Of a DNA stretch of 64,000 nt, positions 43,137 through 52,332 are shown in pieces. Origin of the DNA: JBAYSY01 sp041675885 (GTDB lineage: Bacteria > Pseudomonadota > Alphaproteobacteria > Rhodobacterales > Rhodobacteraceae); contig JBAYSY010000001.1 in assembly GCA_041675885.1 (NCBI GenBank), positions 1 to 64,000 on the forward strand, written 5' to 3'. The translations under genes and the position numbers were made by a program. The notes beneath the pieces are model-generated. The model ran no database searches and had not been told where the DNA came from. It was given only the letters and a program-made list of their open reading frames with translations. The first letter of the stretch is position 1. Every line of letters begins with the position of its first letter.

Positions 43137-44819
43137 ATGTCGATGCGTGACAAAAGGGCAAGCCTGACGCAGGCGGTCTCGTCCCATGTGAAGGCCGGAG
43201 ACGTGGTGTGCTTTGGCTTCACCCACAATCGCAGCCATGCCGCTGTCTTCGAAGTGGCGCGCCAGTTTCGCGACACGCGCTCGCTGGCGCTGGTCGCTAC
43301 GGGTCTGCTCGAATACGCCTCGGTGCTTGTTGCCGCCGGGGCGATCGGGCGCCTGGAAAGCGCGTTTGCCGGCAACACGTACCCCGCGCCCGCACCGGCG
43401 CGGATTTTGCAGGAAGCCTTTGCCGCCGATCCCGACAGTGATCCCGACTGGACCAATCTCACGATGACCCTGCGCTTGATGGCGGGTGCGATGGATTGGC
43501 CTTTTGTCCCGGTCAACAGCCTTGCGGGTTCGGATCTGTGGCGTGAAAAAGGGCGGGCGATGATCGCGGACCCCTTTACCGGCAAGCCCTGTGCGGTGAT
43601 CCCCGCGCTGGTCCCGGACGTGACATTCCTGCATGCGCCGCTTGCCGATACCGATGGCAACGTCGTGGTGCACGGTCCCGATGCCGAGGAAAGCTGGGCA
43701 GTCTTCGCCGCCCGCAAGGTGATCGTCACGGCCGAGCGTATCGTCAGCCCCGCCGAATTGCGGGCGCTGGGTCCGCGCCAGGGTATCCCCGGCCATCTGG
43801 TCGCCGCGGTGGTCGAAGCGCCGTTTGGCGCCCACCCGCAAGGCCAGTTCGTCTGGACGACCGGGGAAGAGGTTCCCTCTTACGCAGAGGACTACGAATT
43901 CCGCCAGAACCTCCGCAAGCTCTCACGCGATCCCAAGGCCCTTCGCGATTGGGTCGAGGATTGGGTTTTCGGCACGGATCACGCGAAATATCTTGCGCGG
44001 CTCGGGCAGGACCGGCTGGAAGGCTTGCGTGCCAGCGCGATCTCCCCCGTACCGGCAACGCCGCGCGATCCCGACGCCGCCCCTTCGGCGGAGGAATGCG
44101 CCGCCGTGCTGGCGATGCGCATGGCCGAGGCACGCGCCGCCGATGGCCGGGCTGAAAGCTTTTTCGCCGGAATCGGTCTGTCGCATCTCGCAGCCTGGGG
44201 GGCTGAACGGCGGTGCCGGGAACGGGGGCTTGATATCGCCCTGGTCGCAGAGACCGGCATGGTGGGGTTCCGCCCGGTGACCGGGGATCCCTATCTGTTC
44301 AACCGTCCCAATGCAGCTTCGTCGCGGTTTCATTCCTCGTTCCTGAAGACGCTTGGCGTCCTTGCGGGGCCCCGGGCAAAACGCTGCCTTTCCTTGCTGG
44401 CCGCCGGCCAGATCGACCAGCGCGGCTTCATCAACTCTTCCCGTGCCGCCAATGACAGGTTGATCGTCGGCTCCGGCGGGGCGAACGATCTGGCCTGCGG
44501 TGCCTCGGAAGTCATGATCGTGATGCCGCTCAAACCCGGCCGCTTTGTGGAGCGCCTGCCCTTCACCACCTCGCCGATCCGCAATCTTGCCGGTGTGGCG
44601 ACGGACCTGGCCTGGCTGGAACGGCGGGCGGACGGAACCCTGGAGATCGCGGGGATCATGGCGGAAGCGGGCGCTGAGGCCGCGACCTGCGCCGCCATCG
44701 ACGCCGCAACCGGCGGCATGCTGCCCTACCGTCAGGATCCCGTCCGCCATGACCCCCCTGCCCCGGAAGAGATCGCGCTGCTGCGCGGGTTCGATCCGGC
44801 CCGCGCCATCCTGGCATGA
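43137..44819 (+). CDS. Family I CoA-transferase, fused alpha and beta domains (IpdAB-like)
   Basis: 560 aa. Residues 1 to about 295 are an alpha-type domain (PALVPDVTFLHAPLADTDGN, VVVHGPDAEE, VVEAPFGAHPQGQF) and about 315-560 a beta-type domain. IALVAETGMVGFRP places Glu372 where family I transferases such as glutaconate CoA-transferase have the catalytic Glu. Domain features also recall IpdA/IpdB, the steroid ring-opening hydrolase normally made of two subunits. It could be a CoA-transferase or a second ring-cleaving enzyme; retention of the Glu favours the former. Confidence 0.75.
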   Translation: MSMRDKRASLTQAVSSHVKAGDVVCFGFTHNRSHAAVFEVARQFRDTRSLALVATGLLEYASVLVAAGAIGRLESAFAGNTYPAPAPARILQEAFAADPDSDPDWTNLTMTLRLMAGAMDWPFVPVNSLAGSDLWREKGRAMIADPFTGKPCAVIPALVPDVTFLHAPLADTDGNVVVHGPDAEESWAVFAARKVIVTAERIVSPAELRALGPRQGIPGHLVAAVVEAPFGAHPQGQFVWTTGEEVPSYAEDYEFRQNLRKLSRDPKALRDWVEDWVFGTDHAKYLARLGQDRLEGLRASAISPVPATPRDPDAAPSAEECAAVLAMRMAEARAADGRAESFFAGIGLSHLAAWGAERRCRERGLDIALVAETGMVGFRPVTGDPYLFNRPNAASSRFHSSFLKTLGVLAGPRAKRCLSLLAAGQIDQRGFINSSRAANDRLIVGSGGANDLACGASEVMIVMPLKPGRFVERLPFTTSPIRNLAGVATDLAWLERRADGTLEIAGIMAEAGAEAATCAAIDAATGGMLPYRQDPVRHDPPAPEEIALLRGFDPARAILA

Positions 44820-44846
44820 CCGAAATTCACGAAGGAGAAAGCTGAC

Positions 44847-45632
44847 ATGGACTACACCGACGTTCTTTATGAAGTAAGCGAGGGTATCGCCACGATCACC
44901 ATCAACCGCCCCGACCGGTTGAACTGCTTCCGTGGCCGGACCATCGAAGAGCTGATCCATGCCTTCAAGCGCGCCTGGGCCGACAAGCAGGCGGGCGCTG
45001 TCATCCTCACCGCCGCGGGCACCAAGGCCTTCTGTGTCGGGGGCGACCAGAAGGAGATGGCCGAGAAGGGCACCTACGGCACCTCGGAAAACGGGTTGTG
45101 GGAAATCGACGACCTGCACATGGTCATCCGGAATATCCCGAAGCCGGTCATCTGCGCCGTGAACGGCTTTGCAATCGGCGGCGGGCATGTGATTCACGTC
45201 ATCTGCGACATCACCATTGCAGCGGATCATGCGAAATTCGGGCAGGCAGGGCCGCGCGTGGGCTCATTCGATGCGGGCTGGGGTTCGGCCTATCTCGCCC
45301 GGACGGTGGGCGAAAAGCGTGCCCGCGAGATCTGGTTCTTCTGCCAGCAATACGACGCGCAAACGGCGCTTCAGTGGGGCCTTGTGAACAAGGTCGTTCC
45401 GGCCGAAAAGCTGATGGAAGAGGCCCGCGCGATGGCTGCACAGGCGGTTGCGCTCAGCCCGACGGCTCTCAAGTTCCTCAAGCATGCGTTCAACGCCGAC
45501 AGTGCCCATATCTTCGGTCAGGTGAAGATGGCCGCCGACGGTCTGGCAAGCTTTGTGAACTCCGAGGAGGCCGCAGAGGGCCGCAACGCCTTCCTCGAAA
45601 AGCGCAAGCCCGACTTCGACCGGTTCCGCTGA
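44847..45632 (+). CDS. BadI-like 2-ketocyclohexanecarboxyl-CoA hydrolase
   Basis: 261 aa crotonase-fold protein close to BadI/MenB: TINRPDRLNCFRGRTIEELI, AFCVGGDQKEMAEKG, PKPVICAVNGFAIGGGHV, then FGQAGPRVGSFDAGWGSAYL and GEKRAREIWFFC. BadI opens the ring of 2-ketocyclohexanecarboxyl-CoA to pimeloyl-CoA. The signature differs from ordinary hydratases, which supports a ring-cleaving rather than hydrating role. It ends with FLEKRKPDFDRFR, as BadI-type proteins do. Strong ribosome site GAAGGAGAAAGC. It closes the first part of the operon. Confidence 0.8.
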   Translation: MDYTDVLYEVSEGIATITINRPDRLNCFRGRTIEELIHAFKRAWADKQAGAVILTAAGTKAFCVGGDQKEMAEKGTYGTSENGLWEIDDLHMVIRNIPKPVICAVNGFAIGGGHVIHVICDITIAADHAKFGQAGPRVGSFDAGWGSAYLARTVGEKRAREIWFFCQQYDAQTALQWGLVNKVVPAEKLMEEARAMAAQAVALSPTALKFLKHAFNADSAHIFGQVKMAADGLASFVNSEEAAEGRNAFLEKRKPDFDRFR

Positions 45633-45842
45633 TGACGGCGGCCGCGGGGAATGGCCGGCCTGTCGCCCCGGCGGCCGGGGCCGGGGCAGGCAGCGGGCTT
45701 GCTGCCGCAACCCGCCCCGCGGCCGTCGGCTGTCTTGTCACGGTGAATGATCCCGTTCCCGGGGGTACGGGTTGCCCTGACACGGCATTCGGGCAATGTG
45801 TGACAGCAGACCGTGACATTTCGCCCAGCCAGGGGAACGGCA

Positions 45843-46505
45843 ATGAGAGAGGCTAACGTAGCGTCGCACGTGGAAGATCCGAAGCTGGTCGAGCGTCGGC
45901 GCGAACAGATCGTATCGGCCGCGACCAAGCTGTTTTCCGACCGGGGGTTCTACAAGACGACCATCAAGGACATCGCCAAGCTTGCAGGTATAAGCCCGGG
46001 GCTCGTGTACCTGTATGTTCGCGAAAAAGAGGACGTTCTGCTTCTGGTGCTCTTGCAGGTCGTCGATGCCTATGCACGGGAAATTCCCAAGGCGATCGAA
46101 GGCGTTACCGACCCGCTGGACCGTCTGACGCTTGCGGTCGATGCCTATTGCCGCGTCGTTGACCGGCACCGGTCCTCCACCGTGCTGGCCTACCGCTCCA
46201 CCAAGTCGCTTTCGCCCGAACGCCGCCTCCTGATTCAGGAGCGGGAGCTTGCCACCAATTCGATCATCTGCGACGCGCTGACAGCATGTATCGAACAAGG
46301 GCTGGTCCGCCCGGTGAATGTCGATGTCCTGAGCTATCAACTCGTGCTTGTTGCGCACGGTTGGGCCTTGAAAAGCTGGTTCTTCAAATCGCGCCTCACG
46401 CTTGATGAATACATCGTTGCAAGCCTCGACAATGTTCTTGCCGGCATCCTGACAGAGGATGGCCGGTGCCGCCGACAGTCGCAGCATGCAGACAGACAGG
46501 GCTGA
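45843..46505 (+). CDS. TetR-family regulator (FadR-like)
   Basis: 220 aa from ATG 45843 (AGGGGAAC upstream). N-terminal helix-turn-helix: IVSAATKLFSDRGFYKTTIK, DIAKLAGISPGLVYLYVREK. The C-terminal ligand domain has VDAYCRVVDRHRSSTVLAYR and resembles fatty-acid-responsive TetR regulators. It probably binds an acyl-CoA and controls the pathway through the FadR-type site at 37717. Preceded by 210 bases that hold only GC-rich hairpins. Confidence 0.9.
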   Translation: MREANVASHVEDPKLVERRREQIVSAATKLFSDRGFYKTTIKDIAKLAGISPGLVYLYVREKEDVLLLVLLQVVDAYAREIPKAIEGVTDPLDRLTLAVDAYCRVVDRHRSSTVLAYRSTKSLSPERRLLIQERELATNSIICDALTACIEQGLVRPVNVDVLSYQLVLVAHGWALKSWFFKSRLTLDEYIVASLDNVLAGILTEDGRCRRQSQHADRQG

Positions 46506-46515
46506 ACCCTTGGTG

Positions 46516-46995
46516 ATGGACCACGATTCCGATATCCTCGCCCGGAGGGTGGAAAGCCTCTTGCGCGCCGATACCTTCTCGTCGGTGCTGGATATCCGCC
46601 TGCACGAACTCCGCCCGGGCCGTTCGGTGGTATCCATGCCGATATCGCCAGGGGCGATGAACTGTCACGGAAGTGCCCATGGCGGTGCCGTCTGGACGCT
46701 TGCCGATCTCGCCTTTGGAAGTGCCGGCTACTACGACGGGCCGATCCTCACGACCGAATCCAACCTTTCCTTCCTGCGGCCGACCCCCGGCGGAAGCCGC
46801 CTTTTCGCGCGTGCGACACAGGTCTCGCGGCGTGGGCGCAGCGGCGTATTCCACGTCGTCCTGGGCGCGGACCTCGACGATGAAACCGCCATCTTCGCAA
46901 TCGGACAATTCGCAGGCCGCTGGGTGGGGTTGCCGCAAATGGAACCCTCCGCCTATTCCCCCTTCGCCCCGGCGCAGCACGAGGACCGGCAATGA
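46516..46995 (+). CDS. PaaI-family thioesterase
   Basis: About 159 aa hot-dog protein. The PaaI motif is [20 protein letters not shown] with catalytic Asn, His-Gly and Asp/Glu equivalents, followed by [20 protein letters not shown]. Probably releases CoA from dead-end ring or hydroxyacyl-CoA intermediates. ATG 46516 is chosen, 10 nt past the TetR stop; GTG 46513 and ATG 46486 are alternatives. Overlaps the next gene by ATGA. Confidence 0.88.
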   Translation: MDHDSDILARRVESLLRADTFSSVLDIRLHELRPGRSVVSMPISPGAMNCHGSAHGGAVWTLADLAFGSAGYYDGPILTTESNLSFLRPTPGGSRLFARATQVSRRGRSGVFHVVLGADLDDETAIFAIGQFAGRWVGLPQMEPSAYSPFAPAQHEDRQ

Positions 46996-49038
46996 CGATC
47001 GACACACAGGTTGCCAACGGGGTGGCGGTTCTTTCCATCACGGCGCCTTTGGACAGTGCCGCCGGGCTTTCTGTCCGCCGGGCGCTCATGGCCGCACTTG
47101 ACGCAGTGCAGGCAGAAAACGTCGAAAGAGTGATCCTTGCGGATACGGGGCAAGGTTCTGCCCCAGCCCCGGAGACCCGGAAACCCGACGCGCTGCCCCA
47201 GCCGCCACGACTGGCCGATATCGCCGCGCGTCTTGAAAACTTCCCCAAGCCTGTCGTTGCGGCGATAGGGGCCGGGGGGGCGATCGGCGGCGGGCTGGAA
47301 CTGGCCCTGGCCTGTGCCGCAAGGGTCGCGGCACCAAAGGCGACGCTGGGGTTGCCGGATGTGACGCTGGGCGTGGTGCCGGGTGCGGGCGGAACGCAGC
47401 GCCTGCCGCGGCTGGTCGGCGTGGAACAGGCCCTGTCGCTGATCCCCGAGGGCCGGGTGATCACCGCCGCCGAGGCGTTGCGGATCGGTCTGGTTGACGC
47501 GGTGGCCGGGGATCCGGTTGCAGCGGCCCGCACCCTGACCCTGCCGGATCGCCCCGCCACATGCGCGCTGCCTGCGCCGCAGATGCAGCCCGACGCCTTC
47601 GAGGCTGCGCGGAAAACCGTCGCCAGGCGCAATCCCGGGCAGGTCGCCCCCCTCAGGGCCATCGACCTGATCGAGGCCGCTTGCCGCCTGCCGTTTTCCG
47701 AAGGGCTGGCGCGGGAACGCGCTGCCTTCCTTGAACTCGATACAGGCGATCAGGCGGCAGCCCTGCGCCATGTGTCCCTTGCGGAACGCGCAGCCCGGGC
47801 GCAGGGACAGGAAGGCGGGGCCGAAATTTCTTCCGCCATCGTGGTGGGCGGCGGCACCATGGGTGCCGGGATCGCTTATGCGCTGGCACAACTGGGCGTC
47901 GACATCGCACTGGTCGAAGCAGACACGGCCGGGGCCGGGCGCGCGCGCGCCAATATCGCGCAGCTCTATTCCCAGGCCGTGGCACGCGGCAAATCCACCG
48001 CCGAGGCGGCCCGGGCCGCCCAGGCCGCGCGCTACGCTTTTCATGTAGGGTATGACGGGTTGCCCCCGGCGGACATCGCGATCGAGGCGGTGTTCGAGGA
48101 TCTGGAGATCAAGCGCCGGGTCTTTGCCGCACTGGACGCCGCCCTGCCGGAAAGCACCATTCTTGCGACCAACACCTCCTACCTCGATCCTGATCGTATC
48201 GCCGCCGGGCTCGGCAATCCCGGCCGCTTCCTCGGCCTGCATTTCTTCAGCCCCGCGCATGTGATGAAGCTGGTCGAGGTGATCCGGGCCGGGCAGACAA
48301 GCCCCGCAACGCTTACCACCACCCTGCGGCTTGCGGCGCGGCTCGGGAAGATCCCGGTGCTGGCGGGCGTTTGCGACGGATTCATCGGCAACCGCATTCT
48401 GACCCGCTACCGCCAGATCTGCGACGTGATGCTGATCGAGGGCGCGCTGCCCGCGCAGATAGACGCCGCGATGCGGGGCTTCGGCATGGCGATGGGCCCT
48501 TACGAGGTGCAGGATCTGTCGGGTCTCGATATCGCTTACGCCAACCGCAAACGGCTGGGCTGGAAGACCAAACCGGGCTTCCGCTACATCCCCATCGCCG
48601 ACCGCATCGTCGAGGAAACCGGCCGCCTGGGCCGCAAGACCGGCGCGGGCTGGTATGACCATGCGGGCGGCAAGCCCGCACCTTCGGCGCTGATCGAACA
48701 GATCGTCGCCGCGGAATCCGCCCGGGCGGGCATCAGCCGACGTTTCTTTTCCGACGAGGAGATCGTCGCCCGGGCGACCTCGGCGATGGTCGAGGAAGGC
48801 TTCCGCATCCTTGACGAGCGGATCGCCGAACGCGCGGCCGACATTGATCTCGTGCTGGTCCACGGCTACGGCTTTCCGCGTTGGCGGGGCGGGCCGATGC
48901 ACTGGGCCGGCCGCACCGGCCTGTCCGCAATCCTGCGGCGGATCGAGGAATACGCCGCCGAAGATCCGCTCTCCTGGGGGGGTGCCGCCGCTGCTGGCCC
49001 GTGCCGTGGCCGAAGGCAGGACCCCCGAAGAATTGTGA
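46992..49038 (+). CDS. FadB/FadJ-like hydratase/3-hydroxyacyl-CoA dehydrogenase with 3' frameshift
   Basis: Crotonase domain about 1-190, then NAD domain from [19 protein letters not shown] (near 290), [11 protein letters not shown] and [19 protein letters not shown], and two C-terminal HAD domains. The hydratase site reads [20 protein letters not shown]: Asp123 replaces the usual Glu. At 48976-48982 a run of seven G shifts the frame; with six G the protein ends normally with [17 protein letters not shown] at a TGA (49036). As written, the frame runs on into the next gene. Beta-oxidation of the ring-opened dicarboxylyl-CoA is the likely role. Confidence 0.85.
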
Positions 49039-49046
49039 GGAACCCC

Positions 49047-50249
49047 ATGACCGACGCCTTCATCTGTGACTATATCCGTACGCCGATCGGCCGGTATGGC
49101 GGCGCGCTTGCCCCGGTGCGGACCGACGATCTCGCCGCCCTGCCGCTTGCCGCGTTGCTGGCGCGCAATCCCGGCCTTGATCCGGCCGCGGTCGAGGAAG
49201 TCTGGTTCGGCTGCGCCAACCAGGCGGGCGAGGACAACCGCAACGTGGCACGCATGGCGCTGTTGCTGGCGGGCCTGCCGGAAACCGTGCCGGGGGTGAC
49301 GGTGAACCGGCTCTGCGGCTCGGGCCTCGAGGCGGTCGCGGCCGCCGCCCGCGCGGTTCAGTCGGGCGACATGGATCTGGCCATCGCCGGGGGCGTCGAA
49401 AGCATGACCCGCGCACCCTTCGTGATGCCGAAATCCGCCTCGGCCTGGGGGCGGGCGAACGAGGTGCATGACACCACCATCGGCTGGCGCTTCGTCAACC
49501 CGAAGATGCAAGCGCAATACGGCACCGACTCGATGCCCGAGACCGCGCAGAACCTGGCCGACGAATATGCGATCAGCCGGGACGATCAGGACGCTTTCGC
49601 GCTGCGGTCGCAGGAAAAGACGGCAGCGGCGCAGGCGAACGGGCGGCTGGCGCAGGAGATCCTGCCGGTGACCGTGCCCCTGGGGCGCGGCAAGACGGCC
49701 GAGGTGACGCAGGACGAACACCCCCGCGCCACCACGCTGGCCGATCTGGCGCGGCTGAGGCCGATCACACGCCCCGACGGCTCGGTCACCGCCGGCAACG
49801 CCAGCGGCGTGAACGATGGCGCTGCGGCGCTTGTCGTGGCGTCTGCCGCGGCGGTGAAACGCCATGGCCTGACGCCGCGCGCCCGTATCGTCGGCGCCAC
49901 CTCGGCGGGGGTCGCACCGCGTGTCATGGGCTACGGTCCCGTTCCTGCGGTGCAGAAGCTGCTGGCAAAGGCGGGGATCGGCCTCGACGCGCTGGCGCTG
50001 ATCGAGCTGAACGAAGCCTTCGCCGCCCAGGCACTGGCCGTCACCCGTGGTCTTGGCATCGCCGATGACGACCCGCGCGTGAACCCCAACGGCGGGGCCA
50101 TTGCGCTCGGCCACCCGCTGGGCATGTCGGGTGCCCGCATCGCCGGTTCCGCCGCGCTCGACCTGTCGCAGGGTCAAGGCCGATACGCGCTGGCCTCGAT
50201 GTGCATCGGCGTAGGCCAGGGCGCGGCGCTGCTTCTTGAACGCACCTGA
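49047..50249 (+). CDS. PcaF-like 3-oxoacyl-CoA (beta-ketoadipyl-CoA) thiolase
   Basis: 400 aa. Cys90 in [11 protein letters not shown], His356 in [14 protein letters not shown] and Cys386 in SMCIGVGQG complete the thiolase site. The [17 protein letters not shown] segment is characteristic of PcaF/PaaJ thiolases acting on dicarboxylyl-CoA esters, which fits ring-opened pimelyl-type intermediates. ATG 49047 stands 8 nt past the expected stop of the FadB-like gene. In the sequence given, the preceding G7 run makes both one 1085-codon frame. Confidence 0.9.
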   Translation: MTDAFICDYIRTPIGRYGGALAPVRTDDLAALPLAALLARNPGLDPAAVEEVWFGCANQAGEDNRNVARMALLLAGLPETVPGVTVNRLCGSGLEAVAAAARAVQSGDMDLAIAGGVESMTRAPFVMPKSASAWGRANEVHDTTIGWRFVNPKMQAQYGTDSMPETAQNLADEYAISRDDQDAFALRSQEKTAAAQANGRLAQEILPVTVPLGRGKTAEVTQDEHPRATTLADLARLRPITRPDGSVTAGNASGVNDGAAALVVASAAAVKRHGLTPRARIVGATSAGVAPRVMGYGPVPAVQKLLAKAGIGLDALALIELNEAFAAQALAVTRGLGIADDDPRVNPNGGAIALGHPLGMSGARIAGSAALDLSQGQGRYALASMCIGVGQGAALLLERT

Positions 50250-50436
50250 CCCCCGGGGGCCGGAATCAGCAGGGAAGCCGCGACTTTCCAGAAGCGCAAG
50301 AAACAGGGCAACGGTTTCGTCTTTGAATCGGTTCTGATGAATTGACTCGGTTGATGGCATGGATGCCCCCTCCCGACGGCATCGCAATGTGCCAGTGTGA
50401 TGATTGTTGAAGCCATCACAGAAGGAGAGAGCATCC

Positions 50437-50990
50437 ATGCCCGAGGTTGCCATCATCGGAATCGATCTGGCAAAGCGTGTCTTCCAGCTTCATGGAGCGC
50501 GTCGCGACGGGTCTGTCGCTTTTCACCAGAAACTGTCCCGAGGTCAGCTGCTGGCGTTCGTCGCCCGGCACCCCGGGTACATTATCGTCATGGAGGCCTG
50601 CGCGACGCCCATGGCTGAGGGCACGAACTCGGGAAGCTGGAACATGAGGCCCGCTTGATCCCGCCGATCCATGTGAAGCCCTTCGTCAAGCGTTACAAGA
50701 ACGATGCTGCCGATGCCGAGGCGATTGTCGAGGCAGCATTGCGTCCAACCATGCGCTTCGTCGCGGTGAAGACGGAAGAGCAGCAGGCCCGCGCGATGCT
50801 GTTTCGCACGCGACAGATGTTTGTTGGCTAGCGCACCCGGATGATCAACGCCTTGCGTGGAGATTTGGCCGAGCATGGCCTGGTCGCGGCTCGAGGGCAC
50901 GCCCATCTCAAGCAGCTTGCGGATGCTGTCGCAGACGAAGGCATTGCCTTGCCAGATGGCGTTCGAGAGCTTGGCGGGCTATATCCCGCC
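50437..50990 (+). pseudogene. IS110-family transposase remnant
   Basis: The N-terminal MPEVAIIGIDLAKRVFQLHG (DEDD-type Asp), then MEACAT, are IS110-like. A deletion and frameshift near 50610-50635 remove the HYWAR-type segment. The other frame continues GKLEHEARLIPPIHVKPFVK and KNDAADAEAIVEAALRPTM, then meets an in-frame TAG (50829) before MINALRGDLAEHGL. Similarity fades after 50990. The C-terminal catalytic part is absent. It marks an old insertion at the end of the catabolic block. Confidence 0.85.
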
Positions 50991-51253
50991 GCGCTCCCCC
51001 CGCACCAGGGACTGCCCGCTGAATTGCCGGCAGGTTCCGCCATTGCTCACGGGCTTCCGCCAGCCGGGACACGTCCTCAGTCGGCATCACAGTCCCCCGG
51101 CGACAGCAAGTTCTGCCCGCGCATCTACAGTCGTCCCGTCGGCATCACGGGTTTTCGCGGCAGCAACCCGGAACAGCAGGGCATTGTTGCCCGGAAGAAT
51201 CGCATCCATACTCCGGGAAACCAGAGTTTCGCAGGAAGAGCGCAGGAAGAGCG

Positions 51254-52099
51254 ATGACGGTGCCTCCGGAACGGTCCTTTCTCGCACGGTTACGCGCCGC
51301 GCTGCCCGATCTGCACCCGGCCGAGCGGCGGCTGGCGGAATTCGTCTGCGACTTTCCCGGCGAACTGGCCAGCTACAACGCGCAGGAACTGGCGAAATTC
51401 GCCAATGTCTCCAAAGCCACCGTCTCGCGGCTGGTGCGGCGGATCGGCTACGAAAACTACGAGGAGGCCCGCCGCCATGCCCGCGCCGAACAGCGCACCG
51501 GATCGCGGCTGTTCATGGCGCTTGCAGGCAGCGGCGGTGCCGAGGCCACGCTCTCGGCCAATATCGAGCAGGGCAAGCTGAACCTCGAACGCACCTTCTC
51601 CGCGATCTCGCAGGCAGAGATCGACGCCGCCGCACAGGCGATCCTGTCGGCGCGCAAGGTCTGGGTGATAGGGTTCCGCGCCAGCCATCCTTTCGCCGAC
51701 TACCTGCGCTGGCAGCTGACCCAGGTCATCGACGAGACGGTCGCGATTCCCGGCGGTGGAGAGACGCTGGGTGAACATCTTGTCGGTGTGAGGCGTGAAG
51801 ATTGTGTGGTGGTGTTCGGCCTGCGGCGGCGGGTGGCGCGGATGGACCGCATCCTGGCGCATATCCGCATGACCGGGGCGCGGCTTCTCTACGTCACCGA
51901 TGAGGGGGCCGAGCCCGAGAAGGGCGCCGACTGGCACTTCCGCTGTCACACCATGGCGCCGGGGCCGCTGTTCAACCACGTCTCGGTCATGGCGGTCTGC
52001 CACCTGCTGGTGATGCGCTGCATCGAACTGGCCGGGGTCGAGGGGCGCGCGCGGCTGAGGGGAATCGAGGTGCTGAACGACAACCTCGAAGAACTGTAG
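51254..52099 (+). CDS. RpiR/MurR-family transcriptional regulator with SIS domain
   Basis: 281 aa. N-terminal HTH_6 (PAERRLAEFVCDFPGELASY, then FANVSKATVSRLVRRIGYEN) and a C-terminal SIS domain (ILSARKVWVIGFRASHPFAD, then DCVVVFGLRRRVARMDRILA). The family senses phosphosugars or related metabolites. It precedes and is co-directional with a TRAP operon, with a palindromic site in the spacer. Upstream 51010-51240 holds only unrecognised gene fragments beyond the IS110 relic. Confidence 0.92.
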   Translation: MTVPPERSFLARLRAALPDLHPAERRLAEFVCDFPGELASYNAQELAKFANVSKATVSRLVRRIGYENYEEARRHARAEQRTGSRLFMALAGSGGAEATLSANIEQGKLNLERTFSAISQAEIDAAAQAILSARKVWVIGFRASHPFADYLRWQLTQVIDETVAIPGGGETLGEHLVGVRREDCVVVFGLRRRVARMDRILAHIRMTGARLLYVTDEGAEPEKGADWHFRCHTMAPGPLFNHVSVMAVCHLLVMRCIELAGVEGRARLRGIEVLNDNLEEL

Positions 52100-52220
52100 C
52101 ACCGGCTCCCGACACCGGGGGCCTGCCCTGGGCTCACGCTGAAACCCGTGAATTTTCAATGATCTTGCGAACCCGGCCTTCCCACCTCGCTCTGGCGGAT
52201 CAAACGGATTGATTTTTGCT

Positions 52221-52236
52221 TGAAATTATAGTTTCA
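52221..52236. promoter_or_regulatory. Palindrome, candidate RpiR operator
   Basis: TGAAATTATAGTTTCA, arms TGAAA/TTTCA, with an overlapping TTTCATATTGAA (52232-52243). It lies in the AT-rich spacer 97 nt before the TRAP binding-protein gene and after the RpiR gene. Sequence and setting fit an RpiR-family site. Confidence 0.6.
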
Positions 52237-52332
52237 TATTGAAGTAACAAGAAACCGTGGTTCAACACGACCGTTGCCGCCCGCAGGCCCGCAGGGCCGA
52301 AGGGCAGTCCCCAGCAGGAGAGAAAAGACACC

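Noticed and set aside
46953..50456. 1167-codon open frame on the minus strand opposite the FadB-like and thiolase genes
   Set aside because: GC-rich shadow frame; the plus strand carries clear family motifs throughout.
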